Shown here: positions 53,714-63,759 of the stretch, piece after piece | How the letters are laid out: each line of letters starts with the position of its first letter | How positions within the stretch are numbered: the stretch's first letter is position 1 | Assembly (NCBI GenBank): GCA_022767745.1 | Contig: JALENN010000006.1 | Location: forward strand, 124,001 to 188,000 | DNA: 64,000 nucleotides | Source of the DNA: Alistipes sp. | Lineage (GTDB): Bacteria > Bacteroidota > Bacteroidia > Bacteroidales > Rikenellaceae | Direction of reading: 5' to 3' | The notes under the pieces: generated by a model | Database searches by the model: none | The model's input: the letters and a program-made list of their open reading frames with translations, nothing else | What the model was told of the DNA's origin: nothing | Position numbers and translations under genes: made by a program

Positions 53714-55535
53714 ATATCGGGTAATAAATGTTGCGTGCCTTCACCTGCTCGACCAGCTGCGGACGGGTGATGGTGTCGGTAAGGTAATACTCCTCCAGCA
53801 GGCTGGCTATGGGCAGCGCTATGGCCGCACCGAAACCGCCGTTCTCGACATACACCGAGATGGCGATGCGCGGGTTGTCCTTCGGCGCGAAGGAGAGGAA
53901 CGTCGAGTGGTCGGCGCCATGGGGGTTCTGTGCCGTACCCGTCTTGCCGCAGACATCCTGTCCGGGCAGGAAGGCACGCCACGACGTACCGGCCCCCGGC
54001 ACGTTCACACCGCGCCACATACCCTCGACGACAGGCTCGAAGTAACGCGGGTCGACCTTCGTGTAGTGCTTCTCGTAGAAGCGGCGGTCGATCGAGTCCT
54101 GACCCTCGATCTGCTTGACGATGTGCGGTATGTAGTAGTATCCGCGGTTTGCCACCGTCGCCGCCAGGTTGGCCATCTGCAGCGGCGTGCAGCCCAGCTC
54201 GCCCTGTCCGATCGAGAGCGACAGCACCGTGAGCGAGTTCCACGAGCCGCGGTAGCGCTTGTCGTAGAACGCGCGGTCGGGCACATAACCCGGACCCTCG
54301 CCCAGGAAGTCGGAGTCGAGCTTGCGGCCGTAGCCGAAGCTGCGGACATAGTCGCCCCACACCTCGATGCCCTCCTTGACGCTGCCGTACTTGCGGTTGT
54401 CGATTATGTCGCGGAAGACGTAGCAGAAATATGCGTTGCACGACTGCGCCACGGCGCTGCGCAGGTCCAGAGGCGAGTAGTGCGAGTGGCAGCCCTGGTG
54501 CACGCGGCCGACGCTGTAGCCGTTATGGCACGGGTACTGCGTCTCGGGCGTAAGCACACCCTCCTGCAGGCCCACAAGGCCCTGCACCAGCTTGAAGGTC
54601 GATCCCGGCGGGTACTTGGCCTTCACGGCGCGGTTGAACAACGGCTGGCGCTTGTTGCGCAGCATACGCATGTAGTTGTTGCCGCGCTCGCGTCCCACCA
54701 GCTCGTCAGGGTCGTACGTGGGCGACGAGGCCATCACCAGAATCTCGCCCGTAGCGGGCTCGATGGCCACCACGGCACCCACTTTGCCCTCCATCAGCTC
54801 CTCGGCGAAGGCCTGCAGGCGCGCGTCGATCGTACACATCAGACGCTTGCCCGGCACGGGCAGCGAGTCGAACGCCCCGTCCATATACGAGCCCTTGATG
54901 GCGCCATGGGTATCCACCTCGAGGATCTTCACGCCGTCCTTGCCGCGCAACTCGGGCTCGTAGGCCGCCTCGACGCCCGTCATGCCCACATAGTCGCCCG
55001 GGCTGTACTCGGGGTTACGCTTGATGTAGTCGTCGTTAACCTCGCCCACATATCCCAGCAGGTTGCCTCCGATCTTGCGCGGGTACTGGCGCACGGTGCG
55101 GTAGACGGTATAGAAACCGGGGAAGTTACACTCCTCGAAACGCAGCTTCACCTCCTTCGGGACGTAGTTCAGCACCAGCGTCGGCGCACGCGGGCGCATG
55201 CGGGCGTTGCGCAACACCGACTCGAGCTTCTTGCGCTCGATGCCCACGATGTTGCAGAAACGCGTCGTATCGAAACCCTCGCGCCCGATGTCGCGGTAGA
55301 CTACCATCAGGTCGTAGCACTCCTTGCTCTGCACCAGGTATTCGCCGTTGCGGTCGACCACCTCGCCGCGCGGGGCATACTGCACCTCATATCGCAGCAC
55401 GTTGCCCGCGGCCAGGCGCTTGTACTTCGTATCGACCAGCTGTATGTAGCCTATACGCAGCGCCAGCACCGCGAAGATGCCCAGCACGATGGCACGCAGG
55501 ATCCTGCGCCTAACATATACGTCGTTGTCAGCCAT
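53697..55535 (-). CDS. mrdA: Penicillin-binding protein 2
   Basis: 612 residues with one N-terminal membrane helix (13-33). The pedestal domain begins YAPRGEVVDRNGEYLV, and the transpeptidase has S312 in PPGSTFKLVQ, SCNAYF as the SxN motif, and CGKTGTAQNPHG. A class B PBP that cross-links side-wall peptidoglycan with RodA. It stands 16 bases after mreD and overlaps rodA, in the order mreB-mreC-mreD-mrdA-rodA seen across many rod-shaped bacteria. Confidence 0.95.
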   Translation of the reverse strand: MADNDVYVRRRILRAIVLGIFAVLALRIGYIQLVDTKYKRLAAGNVLRYEVQYAPRGEVVDRNGEYLVQSKECYDLMVVYRDIGREGFDTTRFCNIVGIERKKLESVLRNARMRPRAPTLVLNYVPKEVKLRFEECNFPGFYTVYRTVRQYPRKIGGNLLGYVGEVNDDYIKRNPEYSPGDYVGMTGVEAAYEPELRGKDGVKILEVDTHGAIKGSYMDGAFDSLPVPGKRLMCTIDARLQAFAEELMEGKVGAVVAIEPATGEILVMASSPTYDPDELVGRERGNNYMRMLRNKRQPLFNRAVKAKYPPGSTFKLVQGLVGLQEGVLTPETQYPCHNGYSVGRVHQGCHSHYSPLDLRSAVAQSCNAYFCYVFRDIIDNRKYGSVKEGIEVWGDYVRSFGYGRKLDSDFLGEGPGYVPDRAFYDKRYRGSWNSLTVLSLSIGQGELGCTPLQMANLAATVANRGYYYIPHIVKQIEGQDSIDRRFYEKHYTKVDPRYFEPVVEGMWRGVNVPGAGTSWRAFLPGQDVCGKTGTAQNPHGADHSTFLSFAPKDNPRIAISVYVENGGFGAAIALPIASLLEEYYLTDTITRPQLVEQVKARNIYYPIYAEDR

Positions 55536-55551
55536 AAGAGCCCTCCGATCA

Positions 55552-56067
55552 CTACTTGTTTAGAATCTTCTCGACAAAGAGCCGCACGAAATACCATGCC
55601 AGCACGAATGCCGCCGTGCCGCTCACCGCCAGCCGCAGCAGCACGTGCGGCAGGTGACGTAACGACAACGTCTCCATGAAGAAGAATATTGCACTGTGCA
55701 GCACAACCATCGCGCCGATGTACCACGCCAGGTTCTTCGCCGTGAGGCGGTAGAGCGCCGGCAGAGCGTCGTCGGGGCCCACCGTGCGGCCGCAGGTGGC
55801 GCCGATGACCATCGGGCGGAAGAAGCCCGCCGCCGTGGCCGCAATGACATTGAGGCCGTCGGTGCCGGTCATGACATCCATCACCACGCCCAGCAGCGCC
55901 GACGACAGCACGACCCACACCGGCCGCGTGTCGAGCGGCAGCAGTATGATGAAGACCGAATAGACCAGCGGGTGGAAATAGACCCCCAGCGAGATGTTGT
56001 CCAGAAGGAATATCTGCAGCAACACCGCCGTCACGAAGACACCCGCATATGATATGTTCTTGAACAT
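55552..56067 (-). CDS. mreD: Rod-shape-determining protein MreD
   Basis: 171 residues, with about five transmembrane helices (MFKNISYAGVFVTAVLLQIF, VYSVFIILLPL, VVLSSALLGVVMDVMTG and two more). MreD proteins have little sequence conservation, but the length, topology and place between mreC and mrdA are decisive. It supports the elongasome in the inner membrane. Confidence 0.85.
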   Translation of the reverse strand: MFKNISYAGVFVTAVLLQIFLLDNISLGVYFHPLVYSVFIILLPLDTRPVWVVLSSALLGVVMDVMTGTDGLNVIAATAAGFFRPMVIGATCGRTVGPDDALPALYRLTAKNLAWYIGAMVVLHSAIFFFMETLSLRHLPHVLLRLAVSGTAAFVLAWYFVRLFVEKILNK

Positions 56068-56108
56068 TGCTTACTCTCTCCTTTCGTTTACGCCGCCCGC
56101 GCACTGCC

Positions 56109-57002
56109 CTACGGCTGGTACTCCATCCTGTCGGTGCGGCCCGCCTCGACGTCGGCCTCCAGGTCCGACACCTCGCCGAAATCCATGTTCTCGATAAGGA
56201 TGACGTTGCCCAGGCGCGTCATGTCGGTAGCCAGGCGTACCGTCACGTCGTAGGCCGTCTGGCTCTCGTTGAGCTCGAAGCTCTCCACATAGCCGATCTT
56301 CACGCCGGCGGGGAAGAAGTGCGACAGTCCCGACGAGACCACCTCGGCACCCTCCTCGATGGCGGCATATTTCGACAGCTCGGTCATCTCTACCTCGTAG
56401 GGGCTCGACCCGCGCCACGATATCGACCCGAAGTAGTCGTCGCCCGCGATCTTGCCGCTGGTGCGGAAGTCGGTGTTCAGCAGCGGCAGCACCACCGAAT
56501 AGCGCTCCGAGCAGCCCACGACATATCCCACCATCGCCCCGTCGGGCGTAATGACGGCCATGTCGTTCATTACGCCGTGCATGATGCCGCGGTTCAGCGT
56601 GATGAAGTTGCGGTCGCGGTGTATCGAGTTCGACACCACGCGCGCCGTCATGTAGCGGTACTGCGACATGTTCTCCAGCCCCACGCCCAGCGTATCGGCC
56701 GCGACGGCCGCCGCCAGCGAGTCGGTCTGCGCCGCCGACGCCGCCTCACGGTAGGCCGCAAGGCGTCCCTCCAGCTCGGCCACGCGCGACGTGAGCATCT
56801 CGTTCTCGCGGCGCAGCGTGAAGAAGTGCTTCACGCTGAAGATGCCGCTCTGCGCCCACCCCGTCACGCGGTTGGCATGCGAAAGGATCTTCGCCTGCGT
56901 GTAGTATGACGAATGCGCATAATAATTGAGTGCTATTGCCTCGATAATCAGAAACAATAGCACAACATATATTCTGCGTATAAACTCTATCAGCTTGTAC
57001 AT
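56109..57002 (-). CDS. mreC: Rod-shape-determining protein MreC
   Basis: 297 residues. One transmembrane helix (8-28), a coiled coil (about 60-95, FTLRRENEMLTSRVAELEGRL), then a periplasmic double beta-barrel (105-285) with TARVVSNSIHRDRNFITLNRG and DVRF-type TGxVxxxxxxYSxVxxL pattern VGYVVGCSERYSVVLPLL. It links MreB to periplasmic wall enzymes. It lies 96 bases downstream of mreB, after a hairpin, and 41 bases before mreD. Confidence 0.93.
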   Translation of the reverse strand: MYKLIEFIRRIYVVLLFLIIEAIALNYYAHSSYYTQAKILSHANRVTGWAQSGIFSVKHFFTLRRENEMLTSRVAELEGRLAAYREAASAAQTDSLAAAVAADTLGVGLENMSQYRYMTARVVSNSIHRDRNFITLNRGIMHGVMNDMAVITPDGAMVGYVVGCSERYSVVLPLLNTDFRTSGKIAGDDYFGSISWRGSSPYEVEMTELSKYAAIEEGAEVVSSGLSHFFPAGVKIGYVESFELNESQTAYDVTVRLATDMTRLGNVILIENMDFGEVSDLEADVEAGRTDRMEYQP

Positions 57003-57069
57003 GACAATTCTCCCATCTTCCTCTCCCCGGGAGCGTAATCACCGCCCCGCGTCGCGTGCAACACTGCAG

Positions 57070-57093
57070 CGGCCGTGCTCAGTCGCACGGCCG
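57070..57093 (-). repeat. Hairpin directly after mreB
   Basis: CGGCCGTGC (57070-57078) pairs perfectly with GCACGGCCG (57085-57093). It starts 6 bases after the mreB stop on the minus strand and has no T run. It may stabilise mreB mRNA or dampen downstream transcription. Confidence 0.5.
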
Positions 57094-57098
57094 TAGCG

Positions 57099-58118
57099 CT
57101 ATTTCATCAGGAACGAGAACTTGTCGATGTTCTTCAGGGCGATACCCGTACCGCGGGCGATGGCGCGCAGCGGGTCCTCGGCGATGTGGAACGGCAGGCC
57201 CGACTTGTCCGAGAGGCGCTTGTCGAGACCCTTTATCAGGGCGCCGCCGCCGGCCAGGTAGACACCGTTCTTGACGATATCGGCATACAGCTCGGGGGGC
57301 ATGGTCTCCAGCACCTTCATCAGCGCGGCGTCGAGCTTCACGAGCGACTTCTCGAGCGCATAGGCTATCTCGTTGTAGCTCAGCGTCACGGTCTGCGGCA
57401 GCGCCGTAAGCATGTTGGGACCCGTGATGACATAGTCCTCGGGCTCCTCCTCCAGTTCGGGCACCGCGGCTCCGATCGAGCACTTGATGGCCTCGGCCGT
57501 ACGCTCGCCGATGCGGATGTTATGCTGCTGGCGCACATAGTTCTGGATGTCGGCCGTGAAGACGTCGCCCGCAACGTTTATCGACTCCGAGCATACGATG
57601 CCGCCAAGCGATATGCAGGCTATCTCCGACGTACCGCCGCCGATGTCGATCACCATGTTGCCTTCGGGGGCCTCCACATCGAGGCCTGCACCCAGCGCCG
57701 CAGCCATGGGCTCGAAGATCATGTACACGTCGCGGCCGCCGGCATGCTCGGCCGAGTCGCGCACGGCGCGGATCTCGACGTTGGTCGAACCCGACGGTAT
57801 GCAGATCATCATGCGCAGCGACGGGGCGAACATGCTGCTCGACGTGCGCACCTTCTTGATCAGGCCGCGCAGCATGAGCTCCGTGGCGTTGAAGTCGGCG
57901 ATCACACCGTCCTTCAGCGGACGGATGGTCTTTATGTTGGGATTGGTCTTTTCGTGCATCTGCCGGGCCTGCTGGCCGATGGCCACCACCTTGCCCGTGT
58001 GGACGTCGAGGGCGACGATCGACGGCTCGTCGACCACCACCTTGCCGTTATATATAATTAGGGTATTGGCCGTCCCGAGGTCGATGGCCAACTCCTGTGT
58101 CAATGAAAAAAAGCCCAT
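57099..58118 (-). CDS. mreB: Rod-shape-determining actin homologue MreB
   Basis: 339 residues, full length. Opens MGFFSLTQELAIDLGTANTLIIYN with a membrane-binding amphipathic start and phosphate-1 motif; phosphate-2 VIDIGGGTSEIACIS near 157-171; adenosine motif YLAGGGALIKGLD near 290. Its filaments guide the elongasome at the inner membrane. The start ATG 58118 fits the family; the same frame is open further upstream, but that lies in the leader. Promoter element TACCTTTG is about 97 bases upstream. Confidence 0.96.
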   Translation of the reverse strand: MGFFSLTQELAIDLGTANTLIIYNGKVVVDEPSIVALDVHTGKVVAIGQQARQMHEKTNPNIKTIRPLKDGVIADFNATELMLRGLIKKVRTSSSMFAPSLRMMICIPSGSTNVEIRAVRDSAEHAGGRDVYMIFEPMAAALGAGLDVEAPEGNMVIDIGGGTSEIACISLGGIVCSESINVAGDVFTADIQNYVRQQHNIRIGERTAEAIKCSIGAAVPELEEEPEDYVITGPNMLTALPQTVTLSYNEIAYALEKSLVKLDAALMKVLETMPPELYADIVKNGVYLAGGGALIKGLDKRLSDKSGLPFHIAEDPLRAIARGTGIALKNIDKFSFLMK

Positions 58119-58214
58119 ATTTATTTCGTATTTAACCCGCTGATTGTCAATATTAATCCGATGTAAAAAACAAGCCGCGGCCGTCATTTGCCGTCCGCCG
58201 CCGACTTTGCTCCA

Positions 58215-58222
58215 CAAAGGTA
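58215..58222 (-). promoter_or_regulatory. -7 promoter element of the mre operon
   Basis: TACCTTTG on the minus strand; a CTTG (complement of 58245-58248) lies 22 bases upstream, slightly off consensus in sequence and spacing. The leader is about 90 bases. Confidence 0.45.
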
Positions 58223-58279
58223 GGAAAAAGATAGATAAGTTTTGCAAGGGCTTTCCAACTTTTTTAGGAAATTTTTAGC

Positions 58280-58287
58280 TACTTTTG
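58280..58287 (+). promoter_or_regulatory. -7 promoter element of gpsA-pgi
   Basis: TACTTTTG, an exact TAnnTTTG match, lies 28 bases before the gpsA ATG, divergent from the mre promoter. Confidence 0.45.
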
Positions 58288-58314
58288 CGTGGTTAAGAGC
58301 TACGCATCAGCCCC

Positions 58315-59313
58315 ATGGAAAAGAGCGAATCGAAATGCGCCGTCATCGGCTACGGCAGCTGGGCCACGGCCATAGTCAAGATCTTCGCCGAGAACGGCGT
58401 ACGCGTCGGATGGTACATCCGCAACCCCGAGGTGCTGGCCTCGGTAGCGGAGGAGGGACGCAACTGCAAGTATCTGCGTGACGTCGACCTCGACACCACC
58501 CACATCGAGCCCTCCGACGACATAAACGCCGTGGTTGCCGACGCCGACACCGTAGTCATGGCAATGCCCTCGGCCTTCACCAAGACATTCCTCGAACCCC
58601 TCACCGTACCGCTGGCCGGCAAGACCATAGTCTCGGCCGTAAAGGGCATCGTCCCCGGCGAGTACCTCTCGGTGGCGGGATACGTCATACGCAGATACTC
58701 GATCCCCGAGGAGCGCATGTGTCTGGTAACGGGCCCCTCTCACGCCGAGGAGGTGGGTATGGGACGCCTGTCGTACCTCACCGTGGTGGGTACCGACGAC
58801 ACGCTCCGCCGCCGGGTGGCCGCCAGGTTCGAACGCCCCTACATACGCATATCCTACTCCGAGGATATCTTCGGCGTGGAGTATGCCGCCATCATGAAGA
58901 ACATCTACGCGCTGGCCGTGGGTCTGGCCGTGGGTCTGGGCTACGGCGACAACTTCGTCGCGGTGCTCATAGCCAACTGCGCCGCCGAGATGGAGCGTTT
59001 CCTCGCCACCATCAGCCCCCGGCAGCGTAACATATGCGCCTCGGCATACCTGGGCGACCTGCTCGTCACAAGCTACTCGACATACAGCCGCAACCGCCGC
59101 CTCGGCCTGCTCATAGGCCGCGGCTGCACCGTGCGCAGCGCCATGAACGAGATGACGATGGTGGCCGAAGGATACTATGCCGCCGAATGCATACGCCACA
59201 TAGCGTCGGATTCCGACACCGAGCTGCCCATAGCCGATACGGTATACGAGATCCTCTACCGTAACGCCTCAGCACGCCGCAAGATGCTCGAGCTGACGCA
59301 CAAGCTGATATAA
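58315..59313 (+). CDS. gpsA: NAD(P)-dependent glycerol-3-phosphate dehydrogenase
   Basis: 332 residues. Rossmann motif [19 protein letters not shown] near 10, VKGI and GPSHAEEV as the conserved middle segment, catalytic Lys in [23 protein letters not shown], and [19 protein letters not shown]. It makes sn-glycerol-3-phosphate from dihydroxyacetone phosphate for phospholipid synthesis. pgi follows 37 bases later; the two probably form one unit. Confidence 0.95.
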   Translation: MEKSESKCAVIGYGSWATAIVKIFAENGVRVGWYIRNPEVLASVAEEGRNCKYLRDVDLDTTHIEPSDDINAVVADADTVVMAMPSAFTKTFLEPLTVPLAGKTIVSAVKGIVPGEYLSVAGYVIRRYSIPEERMCLVTGPSHAEEVGMGRLSYLTVVGTDDTLRRRVAARFERPYIRISYSEDIFGVEYAAIMKNIYALAVGLAVGLGYGDNFVAVLIANCAAEMERFLATISPRQRNICASAYLGDLLVTSYSTYSRNRRLGLLIGRGCTVRSAMNEMTMVAEGYYAAECIRHIASDSDTELPIADTVYEILYRNASARRKMLELTHKLI

Positions 59314-59350
59314 GGACAACTGTAACAAACCGTTAAAAATCTATCAAACG

Positions 59351-60682
59351 ATGAGTTCAATCAAACTGGACATCGCCAAGTCGGGCATCGTCATCACCGA
59401 AGAGATGAAGGCCCAGGCACAGCAGGCGAACGAACTGCTCCACTCGGGCAAGGGTGCGGGCAACGATTTTCTGGGATGGGTACACCTTCCCTCGTCGATC
59501 GACGAGGCACAGATCGCAGCAATCGAGGCACAGGCCGCAAAGCTCCGCGCCAAGGCCGAGGTTGTGATCTGCATCGGCATCGGCGGCTCGTATCTGGGCG
59601 CCAAGGCCGTACTCGAGGCCATGAGCAACTCGTTCGAGCACCTGCACCGCAAGCATGACAACCCCACCGTCGTATTCGCCGGCCAGAACATATCGGAGGA
59701 CTACACCTACGAGCTGCTCGACGCCGTGAAGGACTACTCGATAGCCGCCATCGTCATCTCGAAGTCGGGCACCACGACCGAGCCCGCCATCGCCTTCCGC
59801 ATCATCAAGGCCGAGATCGAGAAGCGCTACGGCAAGGAGGACGCCGCTACGCGTATCGTAGCCGTTACCGACAAGGCCCGCGGCGCGCTGAAGACCCTCT
59901 CGACCAACGAGGGCTACCCCACCTTCGTCATCCCCGACGACGTGGGCGGCCGTTTCTCGGTGCTCACCCCCGTAGGCCTGCTGCCGCTGGCCGTAGCGGG
60001 TGTCGACATCAAGGCTCTGGTTGCCGGCGCCACGGCAATGGAGAAGGCTACCGACGCCTCGGTTTCTGTCGACGAGAACATCTCGGCACAGTATGCCATC
60101 GTCCGCAACGAGCTCTACCGCGCAGGCAAGAAGACCGAGATCCTCGGTTCGTACGAGCCCAAGCTGCAGTACGTGGGCGAGTGGTGGAAGCAGCTCTACG
60201 GCGAGAGCGAGGGTAAGGACGGCAAGGGTATCTTCCCCGCCAGCGTAACCCTCACGGCCGACCTCCACTCGATGGGCCAGTACATCCAGGAGGGCGAGCG
60301 CACGCTCTTCGAGACCATCATCTCGGTAGCCGAGTCGAAGCACACGGTCAAGGTTGAGAGCGACAGCGACAACCTCGACGGCCTGAACTTCCTCGCCGGC
60401 AAGCGTATCTCGCAGATCAACCGCATGGCCGAGCTTGGCGTACAGCTCGCACACATCGACGGCGGCGTGCCCAACATCCGTCTCGAGCTGCCCCGCATCG
60501 ACGAGTACTCGATCGGCCAGCTGATCTACTTCTTCGAGAAGGCCTGCGGCATCAGCGGCTACCTGCTGGGCGTGAACCCCTTCAACCAGCCGGGTGTGGA
60601 GGCATACAAGAAGAACATGTTCGCGCTGCTCGACAAGCCCGGATACGAGGAGGAGTCGAAGCGCATCAAGGCCCGTCTCTAA
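59351..60682 (+). CDS. pgi: Glucose-6-phosphate isomerase
   Basis: 443 residues, the shorter bacterial PGI type. Motifs: [35 protein letters not shown], the catalytic Glu in [21 protein letters not shown], and the active-site Lys in [13 protein letters not shown]. It interconverts glucose-6-phosphate and fructose-6-phosphate. Codon choice (ATC, GGC, more GGT/GCT than neighbours) points to high expression. A terminator follows. Confidence 0.96.
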   Translation: MSSIKLDIAKSGIVITEEMKAQAQQANELLHSGKGAGNDFLGWVHLPSSIDEAQIAAIEAQAAKLRAKAEVVICIGIGGSYLGAKAVLEAMSNSFEHLHRKHDNPTVVFAGQNISEDYTYELLDAVKDYSIAAIVISKSGTTTEPAIAFRIIKAEIEKRYGKEDAATRIVAVTDKARGALKTLSTNEGYPTFVIPDDVGGRFSVLTPVGLLPLAVAGVDIKALVAGATAMEKATDASVSVDENISAQYAIVRNELYRAGKKTEILGSYEPKLQYVGEWWKQLYGESEGKDGKGIFPASVTLTADLHSMGQYIQEGERTLFETIISVAESKHTVKVESDSDNLDGLNFLAGKRISQINRMAELGVQLAHIDGGVPNIRLELPRIDEYSIGQLIYFFEKACGISGYLLGVNPFNQPGVEAYKKNMFALLDKPGYEEESKRIKARL

Positions 60683-60720
60683 TCCGCCTTCTGCGCGCAT
60701 TGGCGACACCGCAAACGACA

Positions 60721-60756
60721 GAGCGCCGTTCCCCGACGGGAACGACGCTCTTTTTT
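60721..60756 (+). terminator. Terminator of gpsA-pgi
   Basis: A GC stem (GAGCGCCGTTCCC with GGGAACGACGCTC, one mismatch, loop CGAC) is followed by six T. Confidence 0.85.
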
Positions 60757-60808
60757 CATGCCCGCCGCCGTCCGCCCCACAGCGAGGGCAGACAGCGCAG
60801 CGGCCGCG

Positions 60809-63595
60809 TCACTTCTTCACGACGAAACGGTAGATGCCCGACCCTACCTCTACGGTCATGGCTCCGCCCTCCTCGACGGCCTTGTGGCTGAAGTTGCCGT
60901 CGATGGCAACGCCGCTCTCCGTCACGCGGGCGGGATCGTCCGTCGGCAGGTATACGGTTGCCTGACTGTTGGCGGGCACCTCGACCTGTATGCTATAGGT
61001 GTCGTCGGTCTGCTTCCAGTCGGCCACGATGGTGCCGTAGGGCGACTCGTACGACGTACGGGCCGAGCGGACGTCACCCACGGGCGTGGGCCGTATCACC
61101 ACATGGCGGAATGCGACCGACTCGTCGCTCTGGCGGATGCCGCCGAGGCCGCTGAAGAGCCACTCCATGAGGTGTCCCAACATGAAATGGTTGTTCGAGA
61201 CGAAGCCGTAGGCCTGCCATGACTCGGTCAGCGCCGTAGCCCCGTGCGCAAGCTGCCATCCGTATCCCGGAGTGTCGTACTTGCTGTTCATGTCGTATAT
61301 TATGTCCGAGGCGCCGTTCTCCTCCAGCGCGCGCAGCACGTAGCGGTAACCGACGTCGCCCGCCGTGAGGGCGTTGCCGCGGCCGCGGATGTCGGCAACG
61401 AGGTTGTCGAACACCTGACGGTGGTTCTCCTCGGTGGTAAGGCCCATGTAGAGGGCGATGGCATTCGCCGTCTGGCTGTTGCGGTCGTAGGTCTTCGTGG
61501 CGGGATCCCAGAAGGTGGCGTTGAACGACGCCTTGATCTGCTCCGCCAGATCGCCGTACTGCTTCGCGTCGTCCTTGCGGCCGAGCAGCGTGGCCATCTT
61601 CTGCATCAGGCACACGTCATAGTAGTATATGGCCGTGGCCGTGACGCCGTTCGACGTGAGCTGCGAGAAACCGGGGTTGCCGGGGCCTATGTCGAACCAG
61701 TCGCCCAGACCGTAGGCCACGATGTTGTCCTTGGCCTGCGACTGCAGGTAACGCAGGTACTCCTGCATGGCGGGGTAATACTTCTCGATAAGGCGCGTGT
61801 CGCCATACCACAGGTAGACGTACCACGGGCTGATGATGAAGGCGCTGCCCCACTCGGGCGTGTCGCGGAAGCCGCCCTCGAACTCGACATACTCGGGCGC
61901 AATGTCGGGGATCATGCCCTCGGCCGTCTGCGACGCCCGCATGTCGGACATGATCTTGGAATACATGCGCGCCAGGCTGTAGCGGTACTGCACCGAGTAC
62001 TGCATCAGGTGCGCCTGCTCGAGCCACCCGAGCTTCTCGCGGTGGGGGCAGTCGGTCAGCACGCTGGCGAAGTTGCTGCGTATGGCCCAGTCGATGAGTT
62101 CGTACGTGCGGTTGAAGAGCTGGTTCGAGCAGTGGAACGTACCCGTCTCGTCGGCCGAGTTGCAGGTGTGCAGGCCCTTCAGCGCCACGATCTCGGGCAG
62201 GCCGTCGGGGTTCTCCTCACCGGCGGGGACGGCACCCTCGACCTCGACATAACGGAATCCGTAGTAGGTGAACTGCGGCTGCCACTCGGCCAGGCCCGCA
62301 CCGGCGGTCGTATATCCGAACCAGTAGGGGGCGCCCGAGGCGCTCTGGTTGATCGTGCTGTCGGGGTTGAGCAGCTCCGCCGGCCACAGCTTCACCGACT
62401 GGCGTCCACCGGCCTTCAACGCAACGCGCACGACGCCCGAGAAGTTCTGCCCGAGGTCATAGACCCAGCGGCCCTGCCCGTTCCGGAAGGTGCGGACGGT
62501 AGGTATCGAGTCGCGCACGGTCAGCGGAGCGGCAACCTGCGCCATGAGTTTGGTCTTCCAATCCAGACAGAGCGGCTCCTGCCATGCGCTGTCGTCGAAG
62601 CCCGCCGAGGTCCATCCGCGCTGCTCGCGTCCGGCATCGTAGTCCTCGCCGCCGTAGATGCTGCTGTAGGTGATGGCGCTCTCCGCGGCACGCCACGTGC
62701 CGTCGGTCACGATGTTCTCCACCTGGCCGTCCTCATACTCCACGCGTATGTTCATGATCAGGCGCGGCGCGCCGTTCGAGGCCAGCAACTTGAAATAACG
62801 CTCGCGCGGGATGTTGAAGAAACCGTTGCCCAGCATCACGCCCACGGCGTTGTCGCCGTCGCGCAGATACTCCGTCACGTCGAACGGGACATACAGCGCC
62901 TCCTTCTCGTACTTCGACCACCCGGGATCGAGGAAATGGTCGCCCACCTTCTCGCCGTTGAGATACATGTCGAAGTGACCGAGTCCCGACACGTAGGCCA
63001 CGGCCCGGCGGACGGGTTTCGCCACCTTGAACTCCTTGCGGAACTGCGGCAGGCGGTACATGCCGATGCGCAGGCTGCGGTCGTAGCGCTTGTCCACCTC
63101 ACCCGAGCCGTGCAGGCCGGGGTTGACCTTCTCGGCCTCGCGGTCGGCCTCCAGCGCTATCCATCGGGCGCCGCCCCAGTCCTTGTCCGAGAGCAGGCCC
63201 ATCGAGAAGCTCTGCGCCTCGCTCCACGGCGAGGGGTTGCCCTCGGCGTCGAAGACCCTCACCTTCCAGTAGTAGGTCGCACCCGACTTCAGGCCCGTGC
63301 CGCCGAAGTGCACGAGAATCGAGCGGTCGGACTCGACCTTACCGCTGTCCCAGATGCTGCCCTTGTTCTTCGACAGGTCGTCGGGATTGTCGGCGACAAG
63401 TATCTCGTACTTCGACTGCACGAAGTTGCGCCTGTCGGAACGTATCTGCCAGCTGAAGCGCGGCACCATGGTCTCCACTCCGAGCGGGTTTACGGCCTGC
63501 TCGCAGCGCAGATTGAATACGGAAAATGTATTTTCCCCAAATGCCGCCGCAGGCAGCAGCAGCGACAGCAAGAATCCTTTAAGAAATTTCATCAT
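60809..63595 (-). CDS. Exported GH78 alpha-L-rhamnosidase
   Basis: 928 residues with a signal peptide (ending PAAAFGE). Domain order fits GH78: an N-terminal fibronectin-like domain (VFNLRCEQAVNPLGV, PRFSWQI), a carbohydrate-binding-like domain (YVSGLGHFDMYLNGEKVGD), a beta-sandwich, the (alpha/alpha)6 barrel with LTDCPHREKLGWLEQAHL and DIAPEYVEF, then a C-terminal sandwich. It releases terminal L-rhamnose from glycans such as pectin or plant glycosides. Start: two adjacent ATGs (63595, 63592) lead MMKFLKG. It has its own promoter and converges on pgi. No SusC/D genes are nearby, so it is not in a visible utilisation locus. Confidence 0.93.
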   Translation of the reverse strand: MMKFLKGFLLSLLLPAAAFGENTFSVFNLRCEQAVNPLGVETMVPRFSWQIRSDRRNFVQSKYEILVADNPDDLSKNKGSIWDSGKVESDRSILVHFGGTGLKSGATYYWKVRVFDAEGNPSPWSEAQSFSMGLLSDKDWGGARWIALEADREAEKVNPGLHGSGEVDKRYDRSLRIGMYRLPQFRKEFKVAKPVRRAVAYVSGLGHFDMYLNGEKVGDHFLDPGWSKYEKEALYVPFDVTEYLRDGDNAVGVMLGNGFFNIPRERYFKLLASNGAPRLIMNIRVEYEDGQVENIVTDGTWRAAESAITYSSIYGGEDYDAGREQRGWTSAGFDDSAWQEPLCLDWKTKLMAQVAAPLTVRDSIPTVRTFRNGQGRWVYDLGQNFSGVVRVALKAGGRQSVKLWPAELLNPDSTINQSASGAPYWFGYTTAGAGLAEWQPQFTYYGFRYVEVEGAVPAGEENPDGLPEIVALKGLHTCNSADETGTFHCSNQLFNRTYELIDWAIRSNFASVLTDCPHREKLGWLEQAHLMQYSVQYRYSLARMYSKIMSDMRASQTAEGMIPDIAPEYVEFEGGFRDTPEWGSAFIISPWYVYLWYGDTRLIEKYYPAMQEYLRYLQSQAKDNIVAYGLGDWFDIGPGNPGFSQLTSNGVTATAIYYYDVCLMQKMATLLGRKDDAKQYGDLAEQIKASFNATFWDPATKTYDRNSQTANAIALYMGLTTEENHRQVFDNLVADIRGRGNALTAGDVGYRYVLRALEENGASDIIYDMNSKYDTPGYGWQLAHGATALTESWQAYGFVSNNHFMLGHLMEWLFSGLGGIRQSDESVAFRHVVIRPTPVGDVRSARTSYESPYGTIVADWKQTDDTYSIQVEVPANSQATVYLPTDDPARVTESGVAIDGNFSHKAVEEGGAMTVEVGSGIYRFVVKK

Positions 63596-63620
63596 AGCGA
63601 TTTCAGGTTGGTGTTCAGAA

Positions 63621-63628
63621 CAAAGATA
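63621..63628 (-). promoter_or_regulatory. -7 promoter element of the rhamnosidase gene
   Basis: TATCTTTG on the minus strand is 26 bases before the ATG. TTTG (complement of 63653-63656) is 24 bases upstream, longer than usual. Confidence 0.45.
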
Positions 63629-63759
63629 CCAAACAAAACGCAGATTCGCATGCAAAAAATGATTCAACGAATGCCTTGTTTGACATTTAACACCCGTCGC
63701 CATGCATCTGGGGAGAGAAGATCAGGCGCTCCGGCTCTACAGACCGGAGCCGATGCCCG

